34,918 nucleotides of DNA. It comes from Entrophospora sp. SA101 (lineage: Eukaryota > Glomeromycota > Glomeromycetes > Entrophosporales > Entrophosporaceae). Position 1 is the first letter of the stretch. Every line of letters starts with the position of its first letter. Positions 11,201 through 22,527 of this stretch are shown here, piece after piece. The stretch lies in assembly GCA_958430865.1 (NCBI GenBank), contig CAUDNR010004112.1, forward strand, positions 95,321 through 130,238. The letters are read 5' to 3'. The position numbers and the translations under genes are program-made. The notes under the pieces were generated by a model. The model did no database searches, was not told the origin of the DNA, and saw nothing but the letters and a program-made list of their open reading frames with translations.

Positions 11201-12364
11201 CTTAAAAATTGCAGTAGACCATTCAAAAAATCAGGAAGAAAGGAAACCAATTCCAAATCAGGAATCGAATCTAACACTTTTATCCACGAAACTAAAAAGT
11301 TGCGCGTGAAAGGATCCATTACATGTATGCGTTCTGAAAGTAATGGAATGAATTTTGGCAATGAGAATGCAGTTGTTTGAGGAATAGATGTAATATCCGG
11401 TGTTGAATCAGTAGTGTTGACTGTTGTAAAAGGATGAACAGCAAAAGAAGAAACATATGTTATCGCATGTTCCGCAACAAGATCTTTGATCAATCTATCT
11501 AACAATTCTGCTCCATTTTTAACAGAAGGATCTGTATCAGCTGCCAACTATATAAAATACAAAAGTAAATAAATTGAATTAAATCAATGAAATGAGATAA
11601 TTATGAACAATTTTAGCAGGTAACTCTCCCCCAAACACGCTCACTCTAAATAAAGTATATCAAATGTTCTCTCCTTTAAAAAAAAAGAAAAAACCTAATG
11701 GATTTATTTACCTTGCTCATGGCATCAAAAACTTCATTGAAATATATTAAAATTTCACCTTTGGATACTTTTGCAATATTATACATACTTTCACATGCGT
11801 AATATCTTACACGTGAATCTTGATCAGCAAAACACGATAAAACTGGTGGAACTATTTCGTCTAGATATGTAGCTACATCCTATAATGTATTGCATATATA
11901 ACATAAATACAATAATTAACAAAGGAATTAAACATGTATAGATTGTAGTTGTTGGTAGGATATAAGGAGAAATGAAAAACGTACAATTCCTAATGCTATA
12001 GATGTTGCAGCCAAACCAATCAATCCACCACTCTTTGCATAATTATTCGTAGAATAAGTAAAATCTTGAACAAGTTTTCTAACAATAGCTCTAACACGTT
12101 CAGTGTCATTGTTTGAAATTGAATCGCGAACAAGTCTAAAAATTAAAATTGTAAAAATTTAATAAAAAAATCAAAAGAAATATCCTTTGTATAAAATAAA
12201 TAAATGAATTAATCAATCATTTATATGGAAAAAAGAAAGAAACCAAGCAACAAATTCATTGTTCATTACTTTTCAATTTCTAATGCTGCGGTCTTCCGCT
12301 TTTCATAAACTCTATCATTTAAACCTCGAACAATTTGAATAAAAAGCACAGGAACTTCTGTCAT
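8232..12364 (-). CDS. VAC14: Vac14, scaffold of the PI(3,5)P2 (Fab1/PIKfyve) complex
   Basis: Thirteen exons join in phase to 970 residues: 12364-12270, 12135-11985, 11879-11712, 11547-10803, 10684-10556, 10480-10140, 10062-9997, 9922-9710, 9607-9384, 9293-9214, 9125-8966, 8870-8734 and 8635-8232. Vac14 is a HEAT-repeat protein that holds the lipid kinase Fab1/PIKfyve and the phosphatase Fig4 on vacuole or endosome membranes. Recognisable blocks in order: the N-terminal [52 protein letters not shown]; the conserved C-terminal region with [36 protein letters not shown] and [14 protein letters not shown]; then [14 protein letters not shown]. The last exon adds a Ser/Asn/Arg-rich disordered tail of about 130 residues. 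Intron 5 lacks GT-AG borders and fits a U12-type AT-AC intron. Exon 6 carries a Ser/Asn/Thr-rich insertion. Confidence 0.95.
10481..10555 (-). other. Probable U12-type AT-AC intron in VAC14
   Basis: Between VAC14 exons 5 and 6 the minus strand shows the exact minor-spliceosome AT-AC donor consensus ATATCCTTT (10555-10547), a branch-site match TTCTTAAC (10503-10496) and an AC acceptor 16 bases past the branch A (10482-10481). Removing these 75 bases joins A to GT as a Ser codon and gives [19 protein letters not shown], in step with the conserved Vac14 protein. No GT donor lies between the conserved LPSLAH block and the in-frame stop, so a standard intron does not fit. Confidence 0.85.
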
Positions 12365-15137
12365 TGATTTTTAAAAATAAAATTGGGAAAAATTCCTTGT
12401 GTTTAATTTTTCTTTGGACATTTTTGAGTAAATGTTGCACGATCATCGTGTAACAACTACATAACATTGCAACAAAATTAGCAGCAGGATATTAGTATAT
12501 ATATCAAAACCTTTATGTGCTTTATTTTACCCTGGCTATAAAAGGACCTAAAAAATTTTTGCTCTCAAGTCTACGTTTTTGTATGTTTTTTTACCCTGGA
12601 GGCTTCTGGGACCTCAATTAGAAGCCTGAGGCAGTGGAGGAAAAACACTCCTTGTTTTTGCACTTATGTACACGTGTAGCGTAGATCCCACTTTGTAAAA
12701 CAATTGACATTATGAAAATCATTCCATACCTGACGTTTTCCTCTAAAAAAAAAATAACTAACATCAGTATTAAAAAATTCAGTGTGGGGAATGCGAAGCG
12801 TAACGTTACATTCCAATAAAATTTTTGAATTTTCGGAAGATATTTTCTAAATTTATACTAGTTACACAGCAAAACTGACATATTAACGCAAACCTCGAAA
12901 GCTGATTGGTGAATGTTTAGGCATATCGGACATTTGTATAATACGTATCAGTCAGTATTTAATAATTACAGAATTAATTGGGTAATGGTTTTTAATCTAT
13001 TTTTTAATCACGCAAAAAGATAAAATTTTGATTGGCCCGAGTAAATTACACAAAAATTTAGTGAAACATGTATTTTGCTGGCCCAATAATTTTAACCGGA
13101 AGCAAACTTTTATTTATTATTATCTTATTCAAGACGTGGACAATAGAAACAAGGTCTGGTACTACTATTGAGATTGTTTATTGTCCACGTCCATTAATTA
13201 TAGAACAACTACCTTGTTTCTATTATCCACACCCATTTATCTAATATATAGTAAGAAATAATTATATATAGAGCAACTAACTACCTTGTATTTATTATTT
13301 ACGCCTATTTATTTAATATTATACAAACCACAATTATTAAACGACTAATTACTTGCTTTATTCTATTCAATGGGCAAAAGGAATAATTTAGTTATAAATT
13401 ATAATTATATATACACATTAATTTATCAGATTAAATGAAATATCAATGTGAAAAAATCATTCAATTTTGGATATAGTATTAAAATTATCTATCTTGATAA
13501 TGGCACAAAGATGACATTCCTATGTTGTTTAGTCCTATAATTTGGAAGCTACATGACCAGTCAATAAAACTCTCGTCGTGATTTTCTCTTTCCTTAACAT
13601 TATTATTAGATCCTGGTAGCCAGGACTTTTTAACGTTAAAGACTTGCTTTTAAAGAACAAATTGTTATTGGAAAGGCCGCACCACTTTCTAAGTGGTGAC
13701 TTTTTTTTTCGATCATCTGCTCTAATGCATGAAATGCTATCCATAAACCATCCAGCGAATTAAGACTTTGTTTCTTGTTCCATAACTAAAAAAAAGAAAA
13801 ACCGAGTAACAAATGCAAAAGTATAAATTCACGCCAAGCCTTTCTTTCTCCGGGGTTATCTGGCTTAATTCAATTTATTTTGCTTCAGCTTTATTTGTTA
13901 ATCTTGGGCTTTTCTTTTCTTAAATCTTGAATAATCTCTTCTGCTTAGTTATTTGGCTTTTCCTTGAATTATATGGCTTCCAAAAAGGCCAAGCGTTTCA
14001 GAGGTTTTATAGAAAGTTTAAGAGCGTAAAATTGCACAGGAAGCAAATTATGATATAGATAGTCCTGGATTTTTCCCTCTTTTCCTCATTTTGTAACACT
14101 TTCACGAAAGATATAATAGTAAACAGCAATGAATGCCTGCTTAGGAAACTTCTCTTAAAATAATTAATGCTAGTTTAATAATCTGGCAAAAGTGATTACT
14201 ACGAAGGTTCGAATAGAAATAATAACAGAATGTGTATCATTTGAAACATATATATTGTTTTTTTTGCCAATCCTTAGTTATGCGTCTCATTATTAATATT
14301 CATTTTGATTTGAAGTTTTATTTTATTTTACATGTTCATATCACTTTTTACATAGTTTGATAATAATTATGAAAATAAAAAACGGTAAAACTGATATTAT
14401 TATATCGTATATGTATAATGCAAATGTGGCCCTATTCATTTTGTTATAAATATTATTGATTGATGCCGCAAATATGATTTCCCATCCATGTTTGTTGCAT
14501 TGACAACTTTACTCTATCACATTATGAATTAATATTATGCGAAGTCAAAAGGCGTAGACCTAAAAATTTCAAAATTAATCGCAAAGAGTGAAACTGACAA
14601 AATATTAAACGTTGCTATTCAGTTAATTCTACGATTTTGATATGTTTATTTTTTAAAAAGTCTTATATTGTAAAATATATCTTTATTTTTAAAATTGTAC
14701 ATACAATAAATTAAAAAGTGCTATTATCGCAGATTAAATTCAGCATTATCATTATATATTAATGTGACTTTATCAATCCCCGTCATAGTAACCAACAATA
14801 ACCAATCGCAACTCATGCCCTGTTATTACTATGGATAGCTATATAGTAATCAAGATCAGGCCTATATCGACGAGTTAAAATAAAAAGATGAATTCGCAAA
14901 AGGTTTATTTGTTATTTACAAATGATATGGACATGATTGACAATCTTTTTGAATACTATTATCAGTACTATCATAAAACCCCCAAGAAAATTCATAGAAT
15001 GATGAAATAATTGTCAACAAAATATTGTAATTATAGGAATTTGTGCAACACACAATTCAATAAAAAATCTATTTTCTACGTGTTCTTTGATTTACTTCTT
15101 TTACTCGCTACAATTTATAATTAATTTACAAAATAAA
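12365..15137. other. 2.8 kb divergent spacer between VAC14 and the E1 beta gene
   Basis: It holds both promoters but no clear core element. Visible pieces: a Pro/Gly-free low-complexity stretch; a partly self-complementary block AGGCTTCTGGGACC / AGAAGCCT near 12599-12630; the inverted repeat at 13136-13230; and a minus-strand open frame (13535-13744, 69 codons) with no recognised domain. From 12700 to 15070 I see scattered coding-like pieces but nothing I can support as a gene. Confidence 0.4.
13136..13341. repeat. Inverted and direct repeat cluster
   Basis: GTGGACAATAGAAACAAGGT (13136-13155) is reverse-complemented with one mismatch at 13211-13230, and an internal segment at 13176-13190 repeats part of the same arm. 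The right arm with its flank (13201-13266) is then repeated directly in a degenerate form at 13268-13341 (ACCTTGTATTTATTATTTAC). It is probably a small foldback element with a partial second copy. Confidence 0.65.
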
Positions 15138-17117
15138 ATGCAAAACTTTCGTAATAGTGTTTTACTATTTACTTGTCATAGACATTATAGAAGATTATTG
15201 CTCGGAAGGCATAACAATCACAAGGTATTAACAAGATCACAAGGTACTAATTTATATGTACTCAAATGTATATATACATATACATATATATATTTATTTA
15301 TTTATTCAGTCAATAATAATAATGGTGTATCAAATTAGTGGGCGAATTTATGAAATTTTGAATTAATATGTTCATTATTATTTTTATTGATGGGTTGTTT
15401 TAGAAATTTTTTCATACTACTAAAATATCCTTTGAATCACAAAACTCACCTCCTCCTGCTGAAGGATTTATGCGTGAAGTTTCTTATTCAAAATTTATTA
15501 AGAGTACTCAAGATGATGCTTTGAAAAATCCTGAATTAGTAAATACTGGTGTTTCTAATGGTAATTTTCCTTTTTTTTTTTTTTTGTAAATCAATGTCTG
15601 ATTTAATTAATTGAATTTTTATTATATTAAAAAAAAAGGCGAGACAAAGAAAATGAATTTATTTCAAGCAATAAATGATGCTTTGAGTATAGCATTAACG
15701 ACTGATGAAACTGCTGGTAAAAATATATATATATAAGGATTATATGTTTATTTATACATGTGCGTGTGATACTTTATGATTAAATAATCTTATTTATTTT
15801 TTTAATATCTGAAGTGGTATTTGGTGAAGATGTATCATTCGGTGGAGTTTTTCGTTGTACATTAAACTTGGCAGAAACGTTTGGTATAATTAATTAATTA
15901 ATTAATTAACTATTAATCAATTTATTAATTTATAACAAATTTTAAATACATACATACACTTTTATTTTTAAATAGGTAAAGATAGAGTATTTAATACGCC
16001 TTTAACAGAACAGGGAATTGTCGGCTTTGCCATTGGTATGGCGTCAGTGGGTCATACTGCTATTGCAGAAATCCAGTTCGCTGATTATATATTTCCTGCT
16101 TTTGATCAAGTAAACTCAATTAATTTGCATATACACATTGTTGATTCCTTAACATTAACACAACCCATTTATATATATAGTTGGTAAATGAAGCAGCTAA
16201 ATATCGATATCGTTCAGGTAGTCAATTCGATGTTGGTGGTTTAACAGTTAGAACGCCTTGTTCGGCTGTTGGTCACGGTGGTCATTATCATTCTCAAAGT
16301 CCAGAAGCTTATTTTGCTCATACACCTGGTTTAAAAGTAATTACAATCATATTTTTTATATTATAGATGGTTTTTAAATATATTTATTCATATATTTATT
16401 TAATTTAAAAGATTGTAATTCCTAGAAGTCCCATACAAGCTAAAGGACTTTTATTGTCTTCTATAAGAGATAGAAATCCTGTACTATTTTTCGAGCCAAA
16501 GATATTATATCGTGCTGCTGGTCAGTTTACTATCAATCAATCAATAAACATTATTATTGTTATTATTATTATTATTCATAAATACATTATATATAATTAG
16601 TTGAACAAGTACCAGTAGGAGATTATGAATTACCAATAGGAAAAGCGGAAATTCTCAAAAAAGGAAAAGATGTTACAGTGGTTGGTTATGGATCACAAAT
16701 TTATATTCTTGAGAATGCAATAGAACGAATAGAGAAAGAGATTCCTGGTCTATCATGCGAGTTGATAGATCTGAGATCAATCTTGCCTTGGGATAGTGAG
16801 ACTGTTGAAAACTCGGTAAATAAAACTGGTAGATTAGTAATTGCTCACGAGGCACCTCAAACATCTGGTTTTGCTGCTGAAGTTATTGCCACTATTATGG
16901 AAAGATGTTTCTTAAGACTTGAGGCACCTATTCAACGAGTCTGTGGTTGGGAGTAAGTAACATTGATTTTAAAAAGTTAATCAAATTAATTTGTTGATGG
17001 TTTTTTAATTATTTTTAAATGTTTTTTAGCATACCTTTCCCGCTTGTCTATGAAAAATTTTATTTGCCAGATGCTACAAGATGTTATGATTCCATTAAGG
17101 AAGTATTTAATTATTAG
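15138..17117 (+). CDS. BCKDHB: Branched-chain 2-oxoacid dehydrogenase E1 beta subunit, mitochondrial
   Basis: Nine exons join in phase to 409 residues: 15138-15224, 15404-15560, 15639-15716, 15815-15883, 15976-16109, 16181-16336, 16412-16520, 16601-16952 and 17030-17117. With E1 alpha it decarboxylates the 2-oxoacids of Leu, Ile and Val using thiamine diphosphate. The N-terminus is rich in Arg/His and lacks acidic residues, as in a mitochondrial presequence. Diagnostic blocks: [31 protein letters not shown] (cofactor-binding Glu), [34 protein letters not shown] with the active-site His region, [21 protein letters not shown], and the end [19 protein letters not shown]. Length is close to the family norm (about 390-400). 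A second donor-like CACAAG|GTACTA lies 19 bases beyond the chosen exon 1 donor; using it would shift the frame. Confidence 0.96.
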
Positions 17118-18747
17118 TATATTTGTTCGTCATGGTACTACTATAGAAAAATATATTTATATTGTTTTCTTTTTCCTTGTAACAATTTTTATTCTTATAA
17201 TTAATTTTTAAATGATTAATTATTTATTATGTAATTATAATTACAATATAAACTACATCTACATCAGCTTTAGCACTAGCTGTGACCACATCTACATTGG
17301 TGATATGTATTTTATATTTCCTTTTTGATCAATATTAGAACACCACCCACCATCTATTATATGCTGTTCTGTTTTTGTTTATGAATTTACTGTCTTGTTT
17401 GATCCCGGTGATTCAACGTTGAATCAACGTTGAATCACCAGCCATTATTGGTCGAATAGCTGCATCTATTAATTCTTTATTACCATCATCAATGCAACAA
17501 TGTGACTGTCGACACTTCTGCTACTAGAATTGAATCGTTGTGACTCAGGTGTGAAACTTGTTTGTCATATCACCATATCATATATAATCCAACAAGGTGT
17601 GATAGTGATAATATACCCAATACTGAATTCACATTAAATACACTACCAACCAACAACATCTTCTGGTTTAATAACTTCATTTGTTAAATTTATTTTTGAA
17701 AACATCATCCCGGACTCGTGAAGAAATGCATTGGCTCCAACCATCAATATTACTATTGCTTTGTTTGGGTTGTATCGACATTCCAGAATGAGAGCTGATG
17801 TACGATAGATTTATTGTTATTTTGATTGTGGATAAAAATCTGAATGTGATATACTATATATAATAGATTAATATTTAGATATTTATATTTACTTGACGAT
17901 CCGCGAAATAAATCAGAAAAAGGATAACTATTAATATCGTTTAACGTTGAGATAAGATGGAAACGATGCAATTTATAAATAATATGAAAAGAGACAAATG
18001 TTTGTAAAGACAAAAGATTCTTTCTTATTACGGAAAGCTGATATTGATGAAAGGTTTATAAAGTAACATACTATTCTAGTAAATCTTATTATAATTAAAT
18101 TAAATTGATGTCAACAGTGATACAATAACCAAGTACATTGCAAAGATTTTGGTAATTAAAACTGGTCACAATCGTGAATTATGAACCGAGCAATTTTTAT
18201 CAAGTCCAATATCAGCCGGCATTTATTCTATAATTCAATTTTGAATCAAATACGTTCAAGTCCCATTTCTTATACATTGATGATAAATCAAATGTATCTT
18301 TAGATTGTATTTAAACTTGATGTAATATTATAAGATTAAATCATTATTGTAATGTTTCAATAATTCACAAATAAGGAAATTAAAATATCAGTTACTACGT
18401 ATAATAATAATGATGATGTTATAATATGCTTCATTAATCGTCTAGTATTCTAATTAATTCTTCTCTATTTATAAATCAATTTTATCTCATTCGTAATATT
18501 TATTATCATAAATAAATAACAATCCAATGTTTAATTGATCACTCACTATCTTATAACACACATTGTGATTTCCATTTTAGAAAATTATTTAAAATATTTA
18601 GAATAGTTAATGGGAATTAATAAAATTCCAGTGTAACATGCACATTTAGCATAATAATTTAAAAACGCCAATCTTGGAATTCTTTAATTTTAATATATAC
18701 AAAAAATATAAATTTAATAAAATAAAATTTCTCAAAAAACAATTTCA
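17118..18747. other. Spacer with decayed coding pieces
   Basis: 17260-17760 has a higher G+C content and short coding-like runs, such as a minus-strand block near 17430-17520 with CIDDGNKELIDAAIRPI, broken by stops. It is likely a relic I cannot classify. 17780-18700 is AT-rich without recognisable features. The part just before 18748 should hold the promoter of the first small membrane-protein gene. Confidence 0.4.
17407..17439. repeat. 33-base palindrome
   Basis: The sequence reads GGTGATTCAACGTTGA on one side and its reverse complement on the other around one unpaired central base, with inner TTCAACGTTGAA palindromes. It can fold into a 16-base-pair stem, or it may be an inverted duplication of a 16-base unit. 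Confidence 0.75.
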
Positions 18748-19306
18748 ATGATTCAAAATTTAATGACTTTGAAGCTCGCCCCGGAGACAATTGATATAAC
18801 AATTGTGTTTCGTGTTTTTATTGGCTTTATGTTTTTTGTAATTAAGATTTACAAGATGACTTTTTTTTTTAAAGGAATATTTCTTGCGATTAATTAAATC
18901 GGTTTTTTTTAAATTGCAGGTGATACTGTTTGTAATAACAGTCACGTCCAGAATTACGGCGCATTCAAAGGTGTTATGGAACCTATTCAACATATGGTTC
19001 CTGACCTTCCTCTTTACCATTACATATAAGTGAGTGTATCATTAAAAAAAATTTTTTTTTTGGAAACAAAATTAGTTATGATTTATCTTTAAATAAATTT
19101 TTGGGCAGCTACACCATTGAGGAGGAACTACTCTACTTTGGTTTTTTGTCGATGATTCTAGTTATTTTGCTCATATTTGTGTAAGAGATATTTCTTTATT
19201 TTGCTAATTATTAAATATAATCACGATAATAACAATAGTATTTTTATATATTAGGATTATGTACGTTTTAAGGAACACTGAATCGTCCTATGAACGACTC
19301 GAATGA
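18748..19306 (+). CDS. Small three-helix membrane protein, tandem copy A, unidentified
   Basis: No family is recognised. Four exons join in phase: 18748-18837, 18920-19029, 19109-19180 and 19255-19306, giving 107 residues. Every intron is GT-AG (phases 0, 2, 2). Three hydrophobic segments are seen: around residues 17-40 (from ITIVFRVFIGFMFF into VILFVITVTS), 48-66 (VLWNLFNIWFLTFLFTITY) and 73-96 (LLYFGFLSMILVILLIFVIM). Short polar ends and loops follow, including HSKV between helices 1 and 2 and EEEL before helix 3. The ATG matches the start of copy B, which has the same exon borders 1.5 kb downstream; this shared structure is the main evidence for a real gene. The fourth exon (ending ESSYERLE) is charged and probably cytosolic. 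A role in a membrane is inferred only from hydrophobicity. Confidence 0.75.
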
Positions 19307-20235
19307 GCTGAAAAATAAAAATGAATCGTTTACTATTATTATTATTATTTTATGACACGGAAATTTTATTTTATTTTTGTAAATTCAAGTAAATTCATTA
19401 ATTATAAATTATTCTTTTATTTGCGCTTTTCACCTTTCTTGTCCATTATCGTTTCATCAAATCATCATAAACGAAATGTTTTAAAGAACCAATAAAAATT
19501 CTATCCTAGTGGATCTAATCCAACTAGGGCTCTAAGCTTCACATATTTGCTAATAAAGTTCTTATATCAAGGACGCTCATCATTTTATTACGTGAACTGG
19601 TCAATAAATATGTTGATGACTGGGATTCGAAATTTTTTCCCAAAATTTTTTGTGGTGCAGCTCATATAACCTACTTATATTCTACACAATTATAAGTATA
19701 GGGAGTTAGCGCATAATATATGCACAATTTGCATACGTTTTTAATACGTTAACCAAGCATACGCAACTTAATTGTACGTAGAATATTTGCTACTAGTTTC
19801 CTGTAAGTGGCTTTCACTGTAAGAAAAAATCAATTGATTGGAAATAAATTATAAGTTACTCATTAGTTGCCTAAGACGTCCTTGATTATCATAGTATTAT
19901 ATTGATTTTTCATGTACGTATATAAACTTGTTCTCTATTTAAATTTTCAGGTTTAATTTTTGTTTTAATTTGTTAATATTTCTTTACATTATTAGAAGAA
20001 TCATTTAAATTTTTTTTTTCCAAACATAGGCAATGTTATATATTTGAAAACAAATACAATAAGAATTGGTAATATTAATATTGCTTGATAATCTGTTTTC
20101 TTTACTCTACGCAGATCAATTAGACAAATAAAAGAGATTACTATTACTATATATATAAAGGATTTTCTCAATTCATATAATAAATAATGAAATCCTTATA
20201 AAATAAAAATTTTCAAAAAAACTTTTCATAAAGTT

Positions 20236-20804
20236 ATGACTCAAAATTTAATGCTTGACCCAAAAACAATCGATATAACGATTGTTTTTCGTATTTTCAG
20301 TGCATTTGTTCTATTTGTAATTAAGATTTATGAGATGATGATTTTTTTTAAAAGGAATGTTTCTCACGATTAATTAATCATTTTTTAATTGCAGTTGATA
20401 CTGTTTGTAATAACAGTTACCTCTCCGATTAGAGTACATTCTAAAGTACTATGGAACCTATTCAACATATGGTTCTTGACCTTCCTCTTTACCGTAACTT
20501 ACAAGTGAGTGTATTATTAAATGCTTTTGTTTTGAAAACAATAGTTATTATTTTATAATGCTTATTTTTTTATTTTTTTTAAATAAATTGTTAAACAGTT
20601 ACGCCGCTGAAGAGGAACTGTTTTATCTCTGTTCCTTACTTGGGACATTGACAATTTTATTGATTTTTTTGTAAGAGATAATTTTTCCGATTTTTTTTAT
20701 TTTGCTAATTTATTAAGCATAATAACGATCATAACAATGGTGTTTTATATATTAGGATTATGTACGTTCTACCTAATTCATCACAATATGAACAACTCGG
20801 ATGA
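20236..20804 (+). CDS. Small three-helix membrane protein, tandem copy B, unidentified
   Basis: This is a paralogue of the gene 1.5 kb upstream. Exons 20236-20316, 20395-20504, 20599-20670 and 20756-20804 join in phase to 103 residues, with intron phases 0, 2, 2 as in copy A. The exon 2 product is nearly the same in both copies (about 32 of 37 residues, including HSKVLWNLFNIWFLTFLFT). Exon 3 keeps EEEL and a hydrophobic helix of altered sequence, and exon 4 ends SSQYEQLG instead of SSYERLE. Exon 1 is three codons shorter. Both copies lack internal stops, which argues against decay. I know of no matching family. The pattern (fixed middle, changing ends) could reflect a membrane core with variable tails, which is an inference. 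Confidence 0.75.
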
Positions 20805-21665
20805 GCCGAAAAATGAAAAATGGACGATTTATTGTTATTATTTTATTACGACATAGAAAAATTTTTTTATTTCCGTGTAAATTTAATAAAGGATTCAAGT
20901 AATTCAGTTAATTATAAAGTTATTCCTTTGCGCTTTTTTTCTTGTCATAATTGTTATTATCGAATGAAATACAGGCCATTCCCGTTATAAAGATACTCAT
21001 GGGACAAGCAAAAAATGTCTGTATAACTTTATAACGGGAGTTCATATAAAACCACATGACTTGAAAAATGATTATAAAATTTTTAAGGCAGTTTCTATTT
21101 GTACACTACGTGTGTAAACACGGTGTTACGTTGCACGTTATTTTACATTATATTGGTTCACAATCACATTGGATCATCCCATCATTTGATCCAAACAACC
21201 TTTTTTGGCCCGTTTTTGGGAAGTTGAACAAGTGCCAACCACACAATCTCTAACCATCACTTTATTTTATCATATCAGATCATCCCATCATTTTCACAAA
21301 TCAACCTTGTCTCGTGTTATATATACGCACATACGAATCATATGTAAGATGCAAAATGAAATGTTATGTGTTTCAGGGTGTCCCAAATCCTCAAGTTTAA
21401 AAAAAAGTTAATGTTTTTTAGTGATGCAACTTTTATTACGTAACGCACGTGACACGTGTACATACACTACGTGTTTGCTAAGAAATTTTCAATGTTAAAT
21501 ATATCTAAAAAAAAATTAAATTTTACCTGAAGTATATACAACAATTCAGCATTGACACCCTAAAGTTGTAAAATTGTAATAAATATTGCAAGTGTTCAAT
21601 CAGAGTTATTGGAGTCACCAAATCTGGAAAACTAAATTAACATCACTATATACAATTATACTGCT
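20805..21665. other. Spacer with small element remnants
   Basis: The first 160 bases match the 3' flank of copy A. A small hairpin lies at 20981-21038. CAGGGTGTCCCAAATCCTC at 21376-21394 resembles a Tc1/mariner-type terminus, and GACACCCT occurs inverted near 21556, so a small decayed element may lie between. Open frames at 21068-21253 and 21205-21411 show no domain. Confidence 0.4.
20981..21038. repeat. Short inverted repeat (CCCGTTATAAAG arms)
   Basis: CCCGTTATAAAG at 20981-20992 is exactly reverse-complemented at 21027-21038 around a 34-base loop. The arm resembles the CGTTATA motifs of the pogo-type terminus at 22385-22527, so it may be a miniature relative. Confidence 0.6.
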
Positions 21666-21669
21666 TGAT

Positions 21670-22340
21670 TAGAGTTTCTATTCGAATAAGGGTTTATTCG
21701 AATTATTTGTTTTACTCGTTATGAATTCGAGTATTGAATTACATTGAAAGTTTATTTGAATAAAATGAAATAATGAATAATTCGATAATTTGATAATTAA
21801 ATATAAATAAAACAAATAAAATAATTCGAATAATTCGAATGAAACGAATAATAATAATAATAATAATAATTCGAATAATTCGAGTAAAACAAATAATTCA
21901 AATATTTCAAACAAAACAAATAAACGAATAGTTTGAATAAAATGAATAAACAAATAGTCGAATAAACAAATGACAACAATTCGAAAAATAAAACGAATAA
22001 ACGAAATAAAATGAATAATTCAAGCAAACAAATGGTTTGAATAAACGAATGATAAACGAATTATGTCAATTCGAATGATAAACGGATGATGTCAATTCGA
22101 ATGATAAACGAATGATGTCAATTCGAATGATAAACGAATGATGTCAATTCGGATAAACGAATGACGTCAATTCGAATGATAAACGAATGATGTCAATTCG
22201 AATAATAAACGAATGATGATAATTCGAATAATAGCAATAAACGAATGATACAATTTGAATAATAACAATTCGAATAATAAACGAATGATAACAATTCGAA
22301 TAATGAACGAATGATAATAACATTTCGGATAATAAACAAT
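21670..22340. repeat. Minisatellite built on TTCGAATAA / 26-base units
   Basis: The left part (21670-22030) is irregular repetition of TTCGAATAA-like words. The right part (about 22030-22335) contains regular 26-base units, core AATTCGAATGATAAACGAAT followed by GATGTC, in roughly ten increasingly degenerate copies. The open frames seen on the minus strand here are artefacts of the repeat. Confidence 0.85.
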
Positions 22341-22384
22341 TATAATGATGTTATATAAATTTGCATTTTGTTCCCTCAAAGACA

Positions 22385-22527
22385 GTTCGTTATACAGAAT
22401 AGAGAATTTAATTATAAAGTTCGTTATATAGAGCAAATTTAATTAATAAAAAATCGGACCAAAATTTTAGTTCGTTATATAGAGCAGTTCGTTTCTCGGA
22501 GGTTCGTTATAGAGAGCTTTGACTGTA
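22385..22527 (+). mobile_element. Terminus of a pogo/Tigger-like element
   Basis: TTCGTTATA(T/C)AGA is repeated at about 22386, 22419, 22471 and 22503, and the block ends with GAGAGCTTTGACTGTA (22512-22527). The last 14 bases match the end of the transposase-bearing remnant at 32403-32416, and the terminal TA fits a TA target site. No transposase is attached, so this is a solo end or a non-autonomous copy whose left end I cannot find. Confidence 0.6.

Larger units (their letters stand above)
18690..20970 (+). repeat. Tandem segmental duplication of about 0.8 kb units
   Basis: Roughly 18690-19475 and 20175-20965 are homologous over exons, introns and the 3' flank (for instance GATTATGTACGTT, and GTAATTAAGATTTA in intron 1), with a spacing of 1488 bases between the two ATGs. 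The spacer 19480-20170 is not clearly repeated. Introns have diverged more than exon 2. Confidence 0.8.

Noticed and set aside
22030..22335. Regular repeats that might suggest a CRISPR array
   Set aside because: Units are contiguous with no unique spacers, and the genome is eukaryotic; it is a minisatellite.
21678..22436. Leu/Phe/Tyr-rich minus-strand open frames
   Set aside because: They are translations of the TTCGAATAA minisatellite and change frame without loss of character.
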